A stretch of 64,000 bases of DNA. It comes from Pseudokineococcus lusitanus. Lineage in GTDB: Bacteria; Actinomycetota; Actinomycetes; Actinomycetales; Quadrisphaeraceae. The stretch lies in NCBI RefSeq assembly GCF_003751265.1, contig NZ_RJKN01000003.1, positions 1-64,000 of the forward strand, read 5' to 3'. The position numbers and the translations under genes are program-made. The notes beneath the pieces were generated by a model. It saw nothing but the letters and a program-made list of their open reading frames with translations, was not told where the DNA came from and did no database searches. This document shows, in pieces, positions 43,090-52,541 of this stretch. The first letter of the stretch is position 1, and every line of letters starts with the position of its first letter.

Positions 43090-43521
43090 TCAGAGCAGCA
43101 GCACGAGGGCGACGCCCACCTGCAGCACCGCGGCCCCCGCCCGCACCGCGTCCCACCGCAGCAGGCGGCGGTGCGCGGCGCCGTCCCAGCCGCGGCCGAG
43201 CCGGCGGTGCTGCGGCACCGCGCCGAGCGCCGTGACGCCGAGCACCACGGCCGTGCACGCCGCGGCGACGAGGGCGAGCGGCCGCTCCCCCGCGGGCGCG
43301 GCGACGACGAGCCACGCCGTCGTACCCACGAGGGCGGCGAAGAGCGGGCCGACGAGCCGCGCCACGCGCCGTCCGTGCGCCGCCTCGAGCACCGCGAAGC
43401 GCTGCGCCGCACCGGCCTCGGCGGCGGTCGCGAGCTGCGGGTAGACGACGAGGCGCACCGTCACCTGGAAGCCGGCGTAGGCGGCGGCCGCGGCGAGGTG
43501 CGCCACGGCCGCCGTCACCAC
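43090..43521 (-). CDS. Small four-helix membrane protein (DUF1772-like)
   Basis: Product of 143 residues with four hydrophobic stretches (about 2-22, 50-70, 75-95, 120-142). The pattern YAGFQVTVRLVVYPQL in the first part and the short QHRRLGRGWDGAAHRRLLRWDAVRA before the last helix recall the DUF1772/anthrone oxygenase-like group, but identity is not certain. The start is a GTG 14 bp after the add stop, so it is probably co-transcribed with deoC and add. No role in nucleoside metabolism is evident. Confidence 0.7.
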   Translation of the reverse strand: MVTAAVAHLAAAAAYAGFQVTVRLVVYPQLATAAEAGAAQRFAVLEAAHGRRVARLVGPLFAALVGTTAWLVVAAPAGERPLALVAAACTAVVLGVTALGAVPQHRRLGRGWDGAAHRRLLRWDAVRAGAAVLQVGVALVLLL

Positions 43522-43535
43522 GAGCCCGGCGCCCG

Positions 43536-44639
43536 TCAGGCGCGGGCGGCGGCGAAGCCGGGCCGGACGACCTCCTCGACGAGCAGCTCGCGCTGCGCGT
43601 GCGGGAGGAAGGCCCCGCGGGCGGCGGCGACCGTGGCGGCCTCGAGGTCGTCGAGCGTCCAGCCGGCCTCGCGGACGAGGAGCTCCATCTCGCGGCTCAT
43701 CGACGTCGCCGACATGAGCCGGTTGTCGGTGTTGACGGTGACGACGACGCCGAGGTCGCGCAGCGCCCCGATGCCGTGCTCGGCCACCGACGTCGCGGCG
43801 CCCGTCTGCACGTTGGAGCTGGGGCACAGCTCGAGCGGGATGCGGCGGTCGCGCACCCACGCGGCCAGCCGGCCCGGGACGGCCTCCGGGCCGGTGCCCT
43901 CGACGTCCTCGAGCAGGCGGACGCCGTGGCCGACGCGCTGCGCGGAGCACGCGTGGACGGCGCCGTGCACGGAGTCCACGCCCGCGGCCTCGCCGGCGTG
44001 GATCGTCACCGGGACGCCGTGCGCGTGGAGGAGGTCGAAGGCCTCCTGCTGGCGGGTGGGCGGGAAGCCGTCCTCGGCCCCGGCGATGTCGAAGCCCACG
44101 ACCGCTCCGCCGGAGGCGCTCCCGTAGTGGCGCAGCGTGAGCTCGGCGATCTCGACGCCGCGGTCGGCGTGCCGCATCGCGGTGAGCAGGGTGCCGGTGC
44201 GGATGGGCGTGCCGCGCTGCGCGGCCTCCCGCTCGCCCTCGGCGAAGCCCTCCTGCACCGCGACGACGACCTCGTCGAGGCTGAGGCCGCCGGCGAGGTG
44301 CTGCTCCGGCGCGTAGCGCTGCTCGGCGTAGACGACGCCGTCGGCGGCCAGGTCCAGGGCGGCCTCGCGGGCCACGCGGCGCAGGGCGTCGGCGGTCTGC
44401 ATGACGGCCGTCGTGTGGTCGAAGGTCTCGAGGTAGCGCACGAGCGTCCCCGAGCTCGCCGCCTGCTCGAACCAGCGGCCGAGCTCGTCGGCCGTCTGCG
44501 CGGGGAGCACGTGACCGGCCTCGGCCGCGAGGTCGAGGACGGTCTGGGGCCGCAGCCCGCCGTCGAGGTGGTCGTGGAGGACGACCTTGGGCAGCGTGGG
44601 CACGGCGCGCAGGGCGCGCTCGTCGACGGGGCGGCTCAT
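43536..44639 (-). CDS. add: Adenosine deaminase
   Basis: Product of 367 residues, TIM-barrel metal hydrolase converting (deoxy)adenosine to (deoxy)inosine, which feeds PNP. Motifs: [15 protein letters not shown] (first zinc His pair), [21 protein letters not shown] (third His), [11 protein letters not shown] and [19 protein letters not shown] (catalytic Asp region; many Add proteins read NTDNRLMS here). ATGA overlap with deoC upstream. A related gene is near pnp in mycobacteria. Confidence 0.95.
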   Translation of the reverse strand: MSRPVDERALRAVPTLPKVVLHDHLDGGLRPQTVLDLAAEAGHVLPAQTADELGRWFEQAASSGTLVRYLETFDHTTAVMQTADALRRVAREAALDLAADGVVYAEQRYAPEQHLAGGLSLDEVVVAVQEGFAEGEREAAQRGTPIRTGTLLTAMRHADRGVEIAELTLRHYGSASGGAVVGFDIAGAEDGFPPTRQQEAFDLLHAHGVPVTIHAGEAAGVDSVHGAVHACSAQRVGHGVRLLEDVEGTGPEAVPGRLAAWVRDRRIPLELCPSSNVQTGAATSVAEHGIGALRDLGVVVTVNTDNRLMSATSMSREMELLVREAGWTLDDLEAATVAAARGAFLPHAQRELLVEEVVRPGFAAARA

Positions 44640-45361
44640 GCCCGCACCCCACCAGACGCGGCGTCGCCCGCGGGGAGGCCGTCGAGGACGGCGCGGCTGC
44701 CGGACAGACCCAGGCGCGTGGCGCCCGCGGCGACCATCGCCGTGGCCTGCGCCGCGGTGCGGATTCCGCCGCTGGCCTTGACGCCGAGGCGCCCGCCGAC
44801 GGTCCGCGCCATGAGGGCGACGGCGTGCTCGGTGGCCCCGCCGGCCGGGTGGAAGCCCGTCGAGGTCTTGACGTAGTCAGCGCCGGCGGCCTCGGCGGCG
44901 CGGCAGCCGGCGACGACCTCCTCGTCCGTGAGGGCGGCCGTCTCGAGGATGACCTTGAGGACGAGCGGCGCCGGGACCGCGGCGCGCACGGCGGCGACGT
45001 CGGCCCGGACGTCGTCCTCGCGGCCCTCGCGGAGGGCGCCGACGTCGACGACCATGTCGACCTCCTGCGCCCCGTCGGCGACGGCGCGGGCGGCCTCGGC
45101 CGCCTTGACCTCGCTCGCGTGCTTGCCGGAGGGGAAGCCGCAGACCGTCGCGACGACGAGGTCGCCCGTGCCCTGCAGCGGCAGGAAGGACGGCGACACG
45201 CAGATCGCGAGGACGCCGAGCGAGCGGGCCTCCGCGACGAGCGCCTCGACGTCCGCCGTCGTCGCCTCCGGCTTGAGGAGGGTGTGGTCGACGAGCGCCG
45301 CGATCTCCGCGCGGCCCCCCTGCCCCGCCGTCGCGGCGGCGTCCTGCGTCCCTGAGGTCAT
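44636..45361 (-). CDS. deoC: Deoxyribose-phosphate aldolase
   Basis: Product of 241 residues. Class I aldolase cleaving 2-deoxyribose-5-phosphate to acetaldehyde and glyceraldehyde-3-phosphate. Motifs: [62 protein letters not shown] (Schiff-base Lys) and [14 protein letters not shown]. With pnp, the mutase and add it completes deoxyribonucleoside breakdown. ATG 45361 has GAGGAT 6 nt upstream and no clear Shine-Dalgarno. Confidence 0.96.
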   Translation of the reverse strand: MTSGTQDAAATAGQGGRAEIAALVDHTLLKPEATTADVEALVAEARSLGVLAICVSPSFLPLQGTGDLVVATVCGFPSGKHASEVKAAEAARAVADGAQEVDMVVDVGALREGREDDVRADVAAVRAAVPAPLVLKVILETAALTDEEVVAGCRAAEAAGADYVKTSTGFHPAGGATEHAVALMARTVGGRLGVKASGGIRTAAQATAMVAAGATRLGLSGSRAVLDGLPAGDAASGGVRA

Positions 45362-45367
45362 GCCCCC

Positions 45368-45373
45368 ATCCTC
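45368..45373 (-). promoter_or_regulatory. -10-like GAGGAT of deoC
   Basis: Six nt before ATG 45361, preceded by TGC (extended -10 style). No Shine-Dalgarno. Confidence 0.4.
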
Positions 45374-45500
45374 GCAGCCGGCCGTCCCCCGGGCCGCCGG
45401 GCGACGGGCGCCCGCGCGGTCGCGGCCGCACCGCCCGCGGCGCAGCATGGCCGTGGACCGGCCGCCCGGTCGGCCGGACCAGCGCCCGCCGGAGGACCCC

Positions 45501-45899
45501 GTGACCGTCGCCGCCCGCCTCGCCGCCCACCCCGCGCCCGCACCGCACGCCGACCTCCTCGCCGCGGCGGTCGAGACCGCGCTCGACTGCTCCCAGGCCT
45601 GCACCGCCTGCGCCGACGCCTGCCTGTCCGAGGCCGACGTCGAGGACATGCGCCGGTGCGTGAGCACCGACCTCACGTGCGCCGACGTGTGCGCCGCCAC
45701 GGCCCGCGTCCTGTCGCGGCAGAGCACGCCGCTCGAGGACGTCGCCCGCGCCCTCCTCGTGGCGTGCGTCGCCGCCTGCTCCGCCTGCGGCGACGAGTGC
45801 GCGCAGCACGCCGGCCACCACGAGCACTGCCGCCTGTGCGCCGAGGCCTGCCGCCGGTGCGCCGACGCGTGCCGGGCGCTGCTCGAGGTGCTCGCCTGA
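45501..45899 (+). CDS. Four-helix-bundle Cys-rich copper storage-like protein (DUF326)
   Basis: Product of 132 residues with 16 Cys arranged on four helices as CxxxC and CxxC pairs: [51 protein letters not shown], plus a His patch (HAGHHEHC). This is the layout of Csp-type proteins, which fill a helix bundle with Cu(I). No signal peptide is visible from GTG 45501 (GGAGGA 5 nt upstream), which points to a cytosolic Csp3-like protein. An ATG at 45447 would add 18 residues without a ribosome site. No copper regulator or pump is adjacent. Confidence 0.85.
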   Translation: MTVAARLAAHPAPAPHADLLAAAVETALDCSQACTACADACLSEADVEDMRRCVSTDLTCADVCAATARVLSRQSTPLEDVARALLVACVAACSACGDECAQHAGHHEHCRLCAEACRRCADACRALLEVLA

Positions 45900-45941
45900 G
45901 CCGGGCCGGACGGCCCGGGCCGACGACGTCGGACCCCGCCC

Positions 45942-45947
45942 GTAGCC
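45942..45947 (+). promoter_or_regulatory. -10-like TAGCCT before crtA
   Basis: Predicts a start of transcription near 45954 and a ~38-nt leader with GGAGGA before ATG 45992. Likely promoter of the first carotenoid operon. Confidence 0.4.
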
Positions 45948-45991
45948 TCGGACGACCGCGGCCGGCACCGGGCCGCCGCGCCGGAGGACCC

Positions 45992-46726
45992 ATGGCCGCC
46001 CGCAGTGCCGTCGACCCCGCCCCCCAGGACCCGCCCGTCCCCGCCCTCGTGACGGTCGACGTGTGGGGGGTCCCGCCGCGCGCCGTGCCCGCGGCGCTGG
46101 GACGGATGGCGGTCGACCGCCGGGGCCTGCGGTCCTGCGGCGCGCGCTTCACGCGGCTGCTCGGCACCGGGTCGGGGCAGACCTTCTCCGCGCGCGACGC
46201 CGACCTCGGCCACTGGGCCCTGCTGGCCACGTGGGACTCCCCCGCCGACGCCGCGTACGCCGAGCACCAGGCCACCTGGCGCGGCTGGGGGCGCCTCGCC
46301 GACGAGCGGCTCCGCCTCGAGCTGCGCCCCGTCGCCAGCCGTGGGCGGTGGGGCGGCGTCGAGCCCTTCGGCCGGCCCGCACCGCGCCGTCCCCCCGCCG
46401 GGACGCCCGTCGTCAGCCTCACGCGCGCCCGCGTCCGCCCGCGCTCCTGGCTCACGTTCGCGCGCGCCGTCCCGCCCGTCAGCCACGACCTCCAGCAGGT
46501 CGACGGCCTCCGCGCCGCCCTCGGCATCGGCGAGGCGCCGGTGGGCCACCAGGCCACCCTGTCGGTCTGGCGGGACAGCACCGCGCTCACCGCCTTCGCC
46601 CACGGGCGGGCCCCGCACCGCGAGGTCGTCGAGCGCACCCCGCGCGAGGGCTGGTACGCCGAGGAGCTCTTCGCCCGCTTCCTCCTCGAGCGGTCGACGG
46701 GCACCCTCCACGGCCGCGAGGTCTGA
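45992..46726 (+). CDS. crtA: Spheroidene monooxygenase-like protein (CrtA family)
   Basis: Product of 244 residues. CrtA of phototrophs adds a keto group at C2 of acyclic carotenoids using O2. Family features: [99 protein letters not shown] and [13 protein letters not shown]. It is the first gene of a carotenoid run. Actinobacteria seldom combine CrtA with CruF, so a 2-keto acyclic carotenoid is suggested. Related DUF3291-like proteins of unknown role exist, but the neighbours support CrtA. Good GGAGGA. Confidence 0.85.
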   Translation: MAARSAVDPAPQDPPVPALVTVDVWGVPPRAVPAALGRMAVDRRGLRSCGARFTRLLGTGSGQTFSARDADLGHWALLATWDSPADAAYAEHQATWRGWGRLADERLRLELRPVASRGRWGGVEPFGRPAPRRPPAGTPVVSLTRARVRPRSWLTFARAVPPVSHDLQQVDGLRAALGIGEAPVGHQATLSVWRDSTALTAFAHGRAPHREVVERTPREGWYAEELFARFLLERSTGTLHGREV

Positions 46727-46736
46727 GCCCGCCGTC

Positions 46737-46742
46737 TACCCT
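46737..46742 (+). promoter_or_regulatory. -10-like TACCCT of cruF
   Basis: Seven nt before GTG 46750, no Shine-Dalgarno. Suggests cruF can be transcribed without crtA. Confidence 0.45.
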
Positions 46743-46749
46743 CGGGCCG

Positions 46750-47676
46750 GTGGCGACGACGACCTCCGGACAGGCCGGCCCCCGCCCGACGCGCGACGGC
46801 GGACGCCGCTCGGTCCTGCGGACGACGGCGGTGGTGCTCGCCGTGGCGGCGGTCCTCGTGCAGGTCGCGCACCCCCTGCTCTCCGGCACGGCGCTGCACC
46901 TCGCGACGAGCGCGGCCGTCGTCCTCTTCTGCGCCGCCGTGCTCGCCGACGCGGCCCGCCGCTTCGGGCCGGCGACGGCGGGCCTCGTGCTCCTCGTGGC
47001 CGGCGGCCTGGGGCTGCTCGCCGAGGCCGTCGGGACCCGCACCGGGTTCCCCTTCGGCGAGTACGCCTACTCGGGCTCGCTGCAGCCCGAGGTCATCGGC
47101 GTGCCGCTCGTGGTGCCCCTCGCCTGGACGATGATGGCGTACCCGATGCTGCTGGCCGGCCGGACGCTGGCGCCCCCCGGCAGCTGGGTCGCCGTGCCCG
47201 TCGCCGCCGTCGGGCTGGCCTCGTGGGACCTGTTCCTCGACCCGATGATGGTCGCCGAGGGCCACTGGGTCTGGGGCGACCCGACGCCGGGGCTGCCCGG
47301 GATCCCCGGCATCCCGCTGACGAACTACGCCGGCTGGCTGCTCGTCGCCCTCGTCATCAGCGCTGCGCTGCACCGGGTCGTGCCCGACCCGCGGCGGCGG
47401 CGGACCCGCCGGGTCACGGGCGGCCAGGACCTCGTGCTGCCCGCCCCCCGCGGCACCGAGCGGGCCCGCGGCTCGGCCGAGCTCTTCGTCCCCGCGCTCC
47501 TGCTGGGCTGGACGTGGCTCGGCTCGACGGTCGACGCGCTCGTCTTCTCCGGGCGGCCGTGGGTGGCGCTGTGGGGCGTCGTCGTCATGGGCGCCGTCGT
47601 CGGGCCGGTGCTCGCGCACTGGTGGTGGGCGTCGCGCGCGGCGCCGCGGCCGTGGCGCCCCGGCTCCCGCGCCTGA
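46750..47676 (+). CDS. cruF: Carotenoid 1,2-hydratase, CruF family
   Basis: Product of 308 residues with about seven membrane helices. CruF-type enzymes hydrate the terminal double bond of acyclic ends (bacterioruberin, myxoxanthophyll and deinoxanthin routes). Typical segments: AEAVGTRTGFPFGEYAYSG, VIGVPLVVPLAWTMMAYPMLLAGR, SWDLFLDPMMVAEGHWVW, GIPLTNYAGWLLVALVI and PALLLGWTWLGSTVDALVF. The Phe-Gly-x-Tyr and NYAGW motifs are strong. It overlaps the next glycosyltransferase gene. GTG start, leaderless-type. Confidence 0.92.
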   Translation: MATTTSGQAGPRPTRDGGRRSVLRTTAVVLAVAAVLVQVAHPLLSGTALHLATSAAVVLFCAAVLADAARRFGPATAGLVLLVAGGLGLLAEAVGTRTGFPFGEYAYSGSLQPEVIGVPLVVPLAWTMMAYPMLLAGRTLAPPGSWVAVPVAAVGLASWDLFLDPMMVAEGHWVWGDPTPGLPGIPGIPLTNYAGWLLVALVISAALHRVVPDPRRRRTRRVTGGQDLVLPAPRGTERARGSAELFVPALLLGWTWLGSTVDALVFSGRPWVALWGVVVMGAVVGPVLAHWWWASRAAPRPWRPGSRA

Positions 47677-48797
47677 CGCCGGCGGGGCTGGGCCGGGCGG
47701 CCGCCGCCGCGACCGCCGCCCTGCACGTCGGCACGCTCGTCGGCACCGTGGCCAACGCCGCGCTGCTGCGCCGCCCGCCCGCCGTCCCGCCGCCCGTCCG
47801 CGGCCGGCTGAGCGTCCTGCTGCCGGTCCGCGACGAGGCGGCGCACGTGACCGCCTGCCTCGCCGCCGTCCTCGCCAGCACCGACGTCCCGGACCTCGAG
47901 GTGCTGGTCCTCGACGACGGGAGCACCGACGGCACGGGCGACCTCGCGCGGGCCGTCGCCGCCGGCGACCCGCGCGTCCAGGTGCTCGACGGCACGCCGC
48001 CGCCGCCCGGCTGGCTCGGGAAGCCGTGGGCGTGCGCCCGGCTCGCCGAGGTCGCGGACGGCGAGGTGCTCGCCTTCGTCGACGCCGACGTCCGCCTGGC
48101 CCCGCACGCCCTCGCCGCCTCGGCGGCCCTGCTGCGCGACGCCGGGCTCGACCTCGTCTCGCCCTACCCCCGGCAGGAGGCGGTGACGACGGCCGAGCGG
48201 CTGGTCCAGCCGCTGCTGCAGTGGTCGTGGCTCGCGACGCTGCCGCTGCGGCTCGCCGAGCGCTCCCCTCGTCCCTCGCTGTCGGCCGCCAACGGGCAGC
48301 TGCTCGTCGTCGACGCCGCCCGCTACCGGGCCGTCGGCGGCCACGGCGCCGTCCGGGCGGCCGTCCTCGACGACGTCGCGCTCGTGCGGGCCGTCAAGGC
48401 CGCCGGGGGCCGGGGCGGCGTCGCGGACGGGACCGACCTCGCCACCTGCCGGATGTACGACGGCTGGCCCGCCCTGCGGGACGGCTACACGAAGTCGCTG
48501 TGGAGCACCGGCGGCTCGACCGCCGGCGCGCTGGCGCTGGCGGCCGGCCTCGCGCTCCTCGGCGTCGGGCCGGTCGTGGCCGCGGCCGCGGGCTCCCGCG
48601 CCGGCGTCGTCGGGCTGCTGGCCGGCGTCGCCTCGCGCGTCGTCGCCGGCCGCCGGACGGGCGCGCGGGTGTGGCCGGACGCCGCCGCGCACCCCGTCTC
48701 GCTCGTCGTCCTCGCGGGGCTCGTCGTGCGCTCGGTCCGGGGCGCCCGTCGCGGGACGCTGACGTGGAAGGGCCGCTCGGCCGTCGCCCCGCCCTGA
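47652..48797 (+). CDS. cruG: CruG-like membrane glycosyltransferase family 2
   Basis: Product of about 381 residues. N-terminal helix, then LSVLLPVRDEAAHVTACLAAV, VLDDGSTDGTGDLA, FVDADVRLAP (DxD) and SAANGQLLVVDAARY, with three membrane helices at the end (LALAAGLALLGVGPVV, VVGLLAGVASRVV, VSLVVLAGLVVR). In cyanobacteria CruG is this type of enzyme and glycosylates a 2-hydroxyl after CruF action. Rhamnose as donor is plausible since rfbA, rfbC and rfbD are in the window. Start uncertain: GTG 47652 (25 bp overlap with cruF) or GTG 47622/47625; none has a clear ribosome site. Confidence 0.82.
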   Translation: MAPRLPRLTPAGLGRAAAAATAALHVGTLVGTVANAALLRRPPAVPPPVRGRLSVLLPVRDEAAHVTACLAAVLASTDVPDLEVLVLDDGSTDGTGDLARAVAAGDPRVQVLDGTPPPPGWLGKPWACARLAEVADGEVLAFVDADVRLAPHALAASAALLRDAGLDLVSPYPRQEAVTTAERLVQPLLQWSWLATLPLRLAERSPRPSLSAANGQLLVVDAARYRAVGGHGAVRAAVLDDVALVRAVKAAGGRGGVADGTDLATCRMYDGWPALRDGYTKSLWSTGGSTAGALALAAGLALLGVGPVVAAAAGSRAGVVGLLAGVASRVVAGRRTGARVWPDAAAHPVSLVVLAGLVVRSVRGARRGTLTWKGRSAVAPP

Positions 48798-48861
48798 CGT
48801 ACCGTCGCCGGGTGCCCGCCGCCGTCGTCCCCGCCGTCCCCTCCCCCGGCCGGGACGCCTG

Positions 48862-50442
48862 ATGGCGCGCGCGGTGGTCGTGGGCGCCGGCCCCGCCGGG
48901 CTCGCGGTGGCCATGCGCCTGGCGCGGCAGCGGCACGAGGTGACGGTGCTGGAGGCGGCCGACGAGGTCGGCGGCAAGCTGGGCTGGGTCGAGCACGAGG
49001 GCTGGGGCTTCGACACCGGGCCGAGCCTGCTGACGCTCCCCGCCGTGTACCGCGACCTCTTCCTCAAGACGGGGCGCCGGCTCGAGGACTGCGTCGAGCT
49101 GCAGGCGCTCGACGTCGCCTGCCGCTACCGCTTCGCCGACGGCACGCGGCTGGACATGCCGACCGCCTCCCGGGGCGCCGTCCGCGAGGCCGTCGACACG
49201 GCGCTCGGCGAGGGCACCGGCGCCGCGTGGCTGGCGCTGCTGGAGAGGGGCTCCCGCATCTGGGACCTGTCCCGCGGCCCCTTCCTCACCTCGCCCCTCG
49301 ACGGCGTCCGCACCCTGCTGCCGCTGGCGCGGCGCCGCGAGGACCTGCGCACCGTCGCCCCGCTGACGTCGCTGCGCCGCCTCGGCGAGCAGCTGCTCCC
49401 CCACCCGCACCTGCGGACGCTGCTCGACCGCTACGCCACCTACTCCGGCTCCGACCCCCGCCGCGCCCCGGCGGCGCTGGCCTCCACGGTCTTCGTCGAG
49501 CACGCCTTCGGGTCCTGGTACGTCCGGGGCGGCCTGCGGCGGCTGGCGCTGGCGATGGCGCAGCGGGTCGAGGACCTCGGCGGCACCGTGCGGTGCGGCA
49601 CCCGCGTCGAGGAGGTGCTCGTCGAGGGCGGGCGCACGACGGGCGTGCGCACCGCCGGCGGCGAGCGGCTGGACGCCGAGGTCGTCGTCATGGCCGGCGA
49701 CGCGGCCGCCCTCTACGGCGCCGGCACCCCCGACGGGGCGGCGCTCCTGCCCGACGGCCCGGTCCGCCGTCGCGGCGCGGCGCGGCTGCGCCGGGCCGAG
49801 CCCTCGGCCAGCGGCTTCGTGCTGCTCCTCGCGCTCCGGGGCCGGACCCCGGACCTCCAGCACCACACCGTGCTCTTCCCGGACGACTACGACGCCGAGT
49901 TCGACGCCCTGTCGGGCACCGGCCGGCACCGCGGCCGGCCGGTCCCCGTCGGGGACCCGACCGTCTACGTCAGCGCGCCCGACGACCCCGCCACCCGCCC
50001 CCACGACGACGCCGAGGCCTGGTTCGTCCTCGTCAACGCCCCGCGGCACCGCCCGGGCGCGCCGTCCGAGGGCGTCGACTGGGACGCCGTCGGGCCGGAC
50101 GGCGTCCCGCTGGCGACGTCGTACGGCGACCACGTGCTCGACGTCATGGCCCGGCGCGGCCTCGACGTCCGCGACCGCGTCGTCTGGCGCGGCACCCGGA
50201 CGCCGGCCGACCTCGAGCGCCTCACGGGCAGCGTGGGCGGCTCCATCTACGGCAGCTCGAGCAACGGCGCGCGCGCCGCCTTCCTGCGCCCGCCCAACCG
50301 GACCGGCGTCGAGGGCCTCTACTGCGTGGGCGGCTCGTCCCACCCCGGCGGCGGGCTCCCGCTCGTCGGGCTGTCGGCGGAGCTCGTCGCGGGGATGGTC
50401 GGCCGGGCCGAGCGCCCCCGCGCCGCCGCCCCCTCCGCCTGA
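48862..50442 (+). CDS. crtD: Phytoene desaturase-family FAD oxidoreductase, CrtD-like
   Basis: Product of 526 residues. The start VVVGAGPAGLAVAMRLARQ is the FAD-binding loop, followed by EAADEVGGKLG and GFDTGPSLLTLP; the C-terminal end YCVGGSSHPGGGLPLVGLSAELV is the second cofactor motif of CrtI/CrtD proteins. Two desaturase genes exist in the window; this one, linked to crtA, cruF and cruG, is likely the 3,4-desaturase acting on hydroxylated or keto ends, while the 56747 gene is the phytoene desaturase. The assignment between CrtD and a CrtI paralogue rests mostly on context. Ends before a hairpin. Confidence 0.83.
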   Translation: MARAVVVGAGPAGLAVAMRLARQRHEVTVLEAADEVGGKLGWVEHEGWGFDTGPSLLTLPAVYRDLFLKTGRRLEDCVELQALDVACRYRFADGTRLDMPTASRGAVREAVDTALGEGTGAAWLALLERGSRIWDLSRGPFLTSPLDGVRTLLPLARRREDLRTVAPLTSLRRLGEQLLPHPHLRTLLDRYATYSGSDPRRAPAALASTVFVEHAFGSWYVRGGLRRLALAMAQRVEDLGGTVRCGTRVEEVLVEGGRTTGVRTAGGERLDAEVVVMAGDAAALYGAGTPDGAALLPDGPVRRRGAARLRRAEPSASGFVLLLALRGRTPDLQHHTVLFPDDYDAEFDALSGTGRHRGRPVPVGDPTVYVSAPDDPATRPHDDAEAWFVLVNAPRHRPGAPSEGVDWDAVGPDGVPLATSYGDHVLDVMARRGLDVRDRVVWRGTRTPADLERLTGSVGGSIYGSSSNGARAAFLRPPNRTGVEGLYCVGGSSHPGGGLPLVGLSAELVAGMVGRAERPRAAAPSA

Positions 50443-50512
50443 CCCGCGACCCCCTCGCCCGCGCCCCAGATCCGCCACGTGGTCTCCCGACCGCGACGGG
50501 GGCGGGACGACG

Positions 50513-50544
50513 GAGGCCCGCCCCGGTGTCCCGGGACGGGCCTC
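50513..50544. terminator. Convergent terminator after crtD
   Basis: Arms GAGGCCCG (50513-50520) and CGGGCCTC (50537-50544) plus an inner CCCGG/CCGGG, between crtD and the opposing helicase gene. Confidence 0.65.
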
Positions 50545-50567
50545 GCGTCGGGCCGAGCGGTGCCGGG

Positions 50568-52298
50568 TCAGCGGCCGCCGCGGCGGCCGCCACCGCCACC
50601 GGCGCGGGAGACGTCGACGACCGAGCGGCGCTGGGCCGGCGGGCGGGCCGCCGAGGAGCCGCCGGAGGAGCCGGAGCCGCCGCCCCAGCCGCTGGAGGAG
50701 CTCGTCCACGACGACGGCGCCGCGGCGCCGGAGCGCCCGCCGCCGCCGCCGGAGCCACCGCGACGGGCACCGCCGGAGCGGCCCTGGCCGCCGCCCTGCG
50801 GGGCCGCCGCGCCACCACCGCCGCCGGCGCCGCCGCGGCCGCGACGACGGCCGCCGCCGGTGCCGGCGGCGCGCGCCGGGGCCTGCGGCGGGGCGGGCGG
50901 GGCCGGCTCGACGTGCGCGGCCTCGGGGCCGCGCAGGTCGGTGACGACGGCGGAGGCCGCGTCGACGTCGTGCTTGGCGGGCGAGATGCCGGCCAGGCGG
51001 ACGAGGGTGCGGACGTCGCCGTTCTGCTCCGGCAGGACGAGCGTGACGACGTCGCCGCCGGAGCCCGCGCGGGCCGTGCGGCCGGAGCGGTGCAGGTACG
51101 CCTTGTGCTCGGTGGGCGGGTCGACGTGGACGACGAGCTCGACGTCGTCGACGTGGATGCCGCGCGCCGCGATGTCCGTGGCCACGAGCACCTTGACCGC
51201 GCCGGAGGAGAAGGCCGCGAGGTTCTCCTGGCGCTTGTTCTGCGACAGGTTGCCCTGGAGGTCGACGGCGGGGACGCCCTCGGCCGTGAGCTGCTTGGCG
51301 AGCTTCTTGGCCTGGTGCTTGGTGCGCAGGAACATCATCCGGCGCCCCTGCCCGGAGGCGAGGGTGCGGACCACGTCCGCCTTCGTGGCGGCGTCGCGCA
51401 CGGCGAGCCAGTGGTGGGTCATCTCGACGACGGGCGACGTGGCCGGGTCGATGGCCACGGTCAGCGGGTCGGCGAGGTAGCGGCGCACGAGGACGTCGAC
51501 GCCGTTGTCCAGCGTCGCCGAGAACAGGAGCCGCTGGCCCCCGGCCGGCGTGCGGTCGAGCAGGCGCTTGACGCCCGGCAGGAAGCCGAGGTCGGCCATG
51601 TGGTCGGCCTCGTCGAGGACGGTGACCTGGACGTCGTCGAGGCGCAGGTGGCCCTGGCCGATGAGGTCCTCGAGCCGGCCGGGGCAGGCGACGACGACGT
51701 CGACGCCCGCGTCGAGCGCGGTGACCTGACGGCCCTGCGGGACGCCGCCGAAGATCGTCGTGACCTTGAGGCCCACCGCGGTGGCGAGCGGCTCGAGGGT
51801 GGCCGTGATCTGCGTGGCCAGCTCGCGGGTCGGCGCGAGGACGAGGCCGCGGGGACGGCCCCGGCCGCGACGGCCGCCCTCGGGCGCCGTGGCCGCGAGG
51901 CGCGCGGCCAGCGGCAGCGCGAAGGCGAGGGTCTTGCCGGAGCCCGTGCGGCCGCGGCCGAGGACGTCGCGGCCGGCGAGCGTGTGCGGGAGCGTCGCGG
52001 CCTGGATGGGGAACGGCCGGGCGAAGCCCTTCTCGACGAGCGGGGCGGCGAGCGCCTGCGGCACACCGAGGTCGGCGAAGGTCGCGTCGACGACCTCCTC
52101 CTCGGAGACGAGGACGACGCCGGCGAGGTCGTCGGCGGGGGCCGCCGGGCGGGGCGACGGGGCGCCGCCGCGGCCGCCCGCGGGGGCGGCGGGACGGCGG
52201 GGGCCGCCGCCGCGACGGGCGCCGCCGGGGCGGCCGCCACGGGCGGGGCCGGGACCGGTGCTGGTGGAGGGGGTGCAGGGGGTACGGGGCTCGGGCAC
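50568..52298 (-). CDS. DEAD-box RNA helicase with Gly/Arg-rich tail
   Basis: Product of 576 residues from the GTG at 52298 (GAGAGG upstream), or 632 from an ATG at 52466; the extra part is Ala/Pro-rich. Q-motif region ATFADLGVPQALAAPL ... FPIQAATLP, Walker A GRTGSGKT, PTRELA, DEAD (LDEADHMADLGF), SAT (LFSATLD), then TDIAARGIHVDDVELVVHVD and HRSGRTARAG complete the superfamily 2 core. Both ends are low complexity: Arg/Gly/Pro before and a Gly/Ser/Arg tail of about 110 residues after. RhlE-like role in RNA remodelling, cold or ribosome assembly, is likely. Confidence 0.93.
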   Translation of the reverse strand: MPEPRTPCTPSTSTGPGPARGGRPGGARRGGGPRRPAAPAGGRGGAPSPRPAAPADDLAGVVLVSEEEVVDATFADLGVPQALAAPLVEKGFARPFPIQAATLPHTLAGRDVLGRGRTGSGKTLAFALPLAARLAATAPEGGRRGRGRPRGLVLAPTRELATQITATLEPLATAVGLKVTTIFGGVPQGRQVTALDAGVDVVVACPGRLEDLIGQGHLRLDDVQVTVLDEADHMADLGFLPGVKRLLDRTPAGGQRLLFSATLDNGVDVLVRRYLADPLTVAIDPATSPVVEMTHHWLAVRDAATKADVVRTLASGQGRRMMFLRTKHQAKKLAKQLTAEGVPAVDLQGNLSQNKRQENLAAFSSGAVKVLVATDIAARGIHVDDVELVVHVDPPTEHKAYLHRSGRTARAGSGGDVVTLVLPEQNGDVRTLVRLAGISPAKHDVDAASAVVTDLRGPEAAHVEPAPPAPPQAPARAAGTGGGRRRGRGGAGGGGGAAAPQGGGQGRSGGARRGGSGGGGGRSGAAAPSSWTSSSSGWGGGSGSSGGSSAARPPAQRRSVVDVSRAGGGGGRRGGR

Positions 52299-52541
52299 GC
52301 CGGGGCCTCTCGGGGCGGTGGAGGGCGCCGAGGGCGCTCCTCCCGCGCTGGGGGCCGGCAGCCGGCGCCCGCGGGCCGTCGCGAGGACGGGCGGGGCCGC
52401 GACCGGAGCTGCGGGGGCGGCTCGGCGGGGCGCCGGAGGCGCCGCGGTGGGTCCAGTGTGCCCCATCCCGGCGCCGGGACCGACCGCCGACGGCCGGTCG
52501 GGGCCCGCCCGGGCCCGCCCGGGCTCCGGCGGCGCCGCCCG

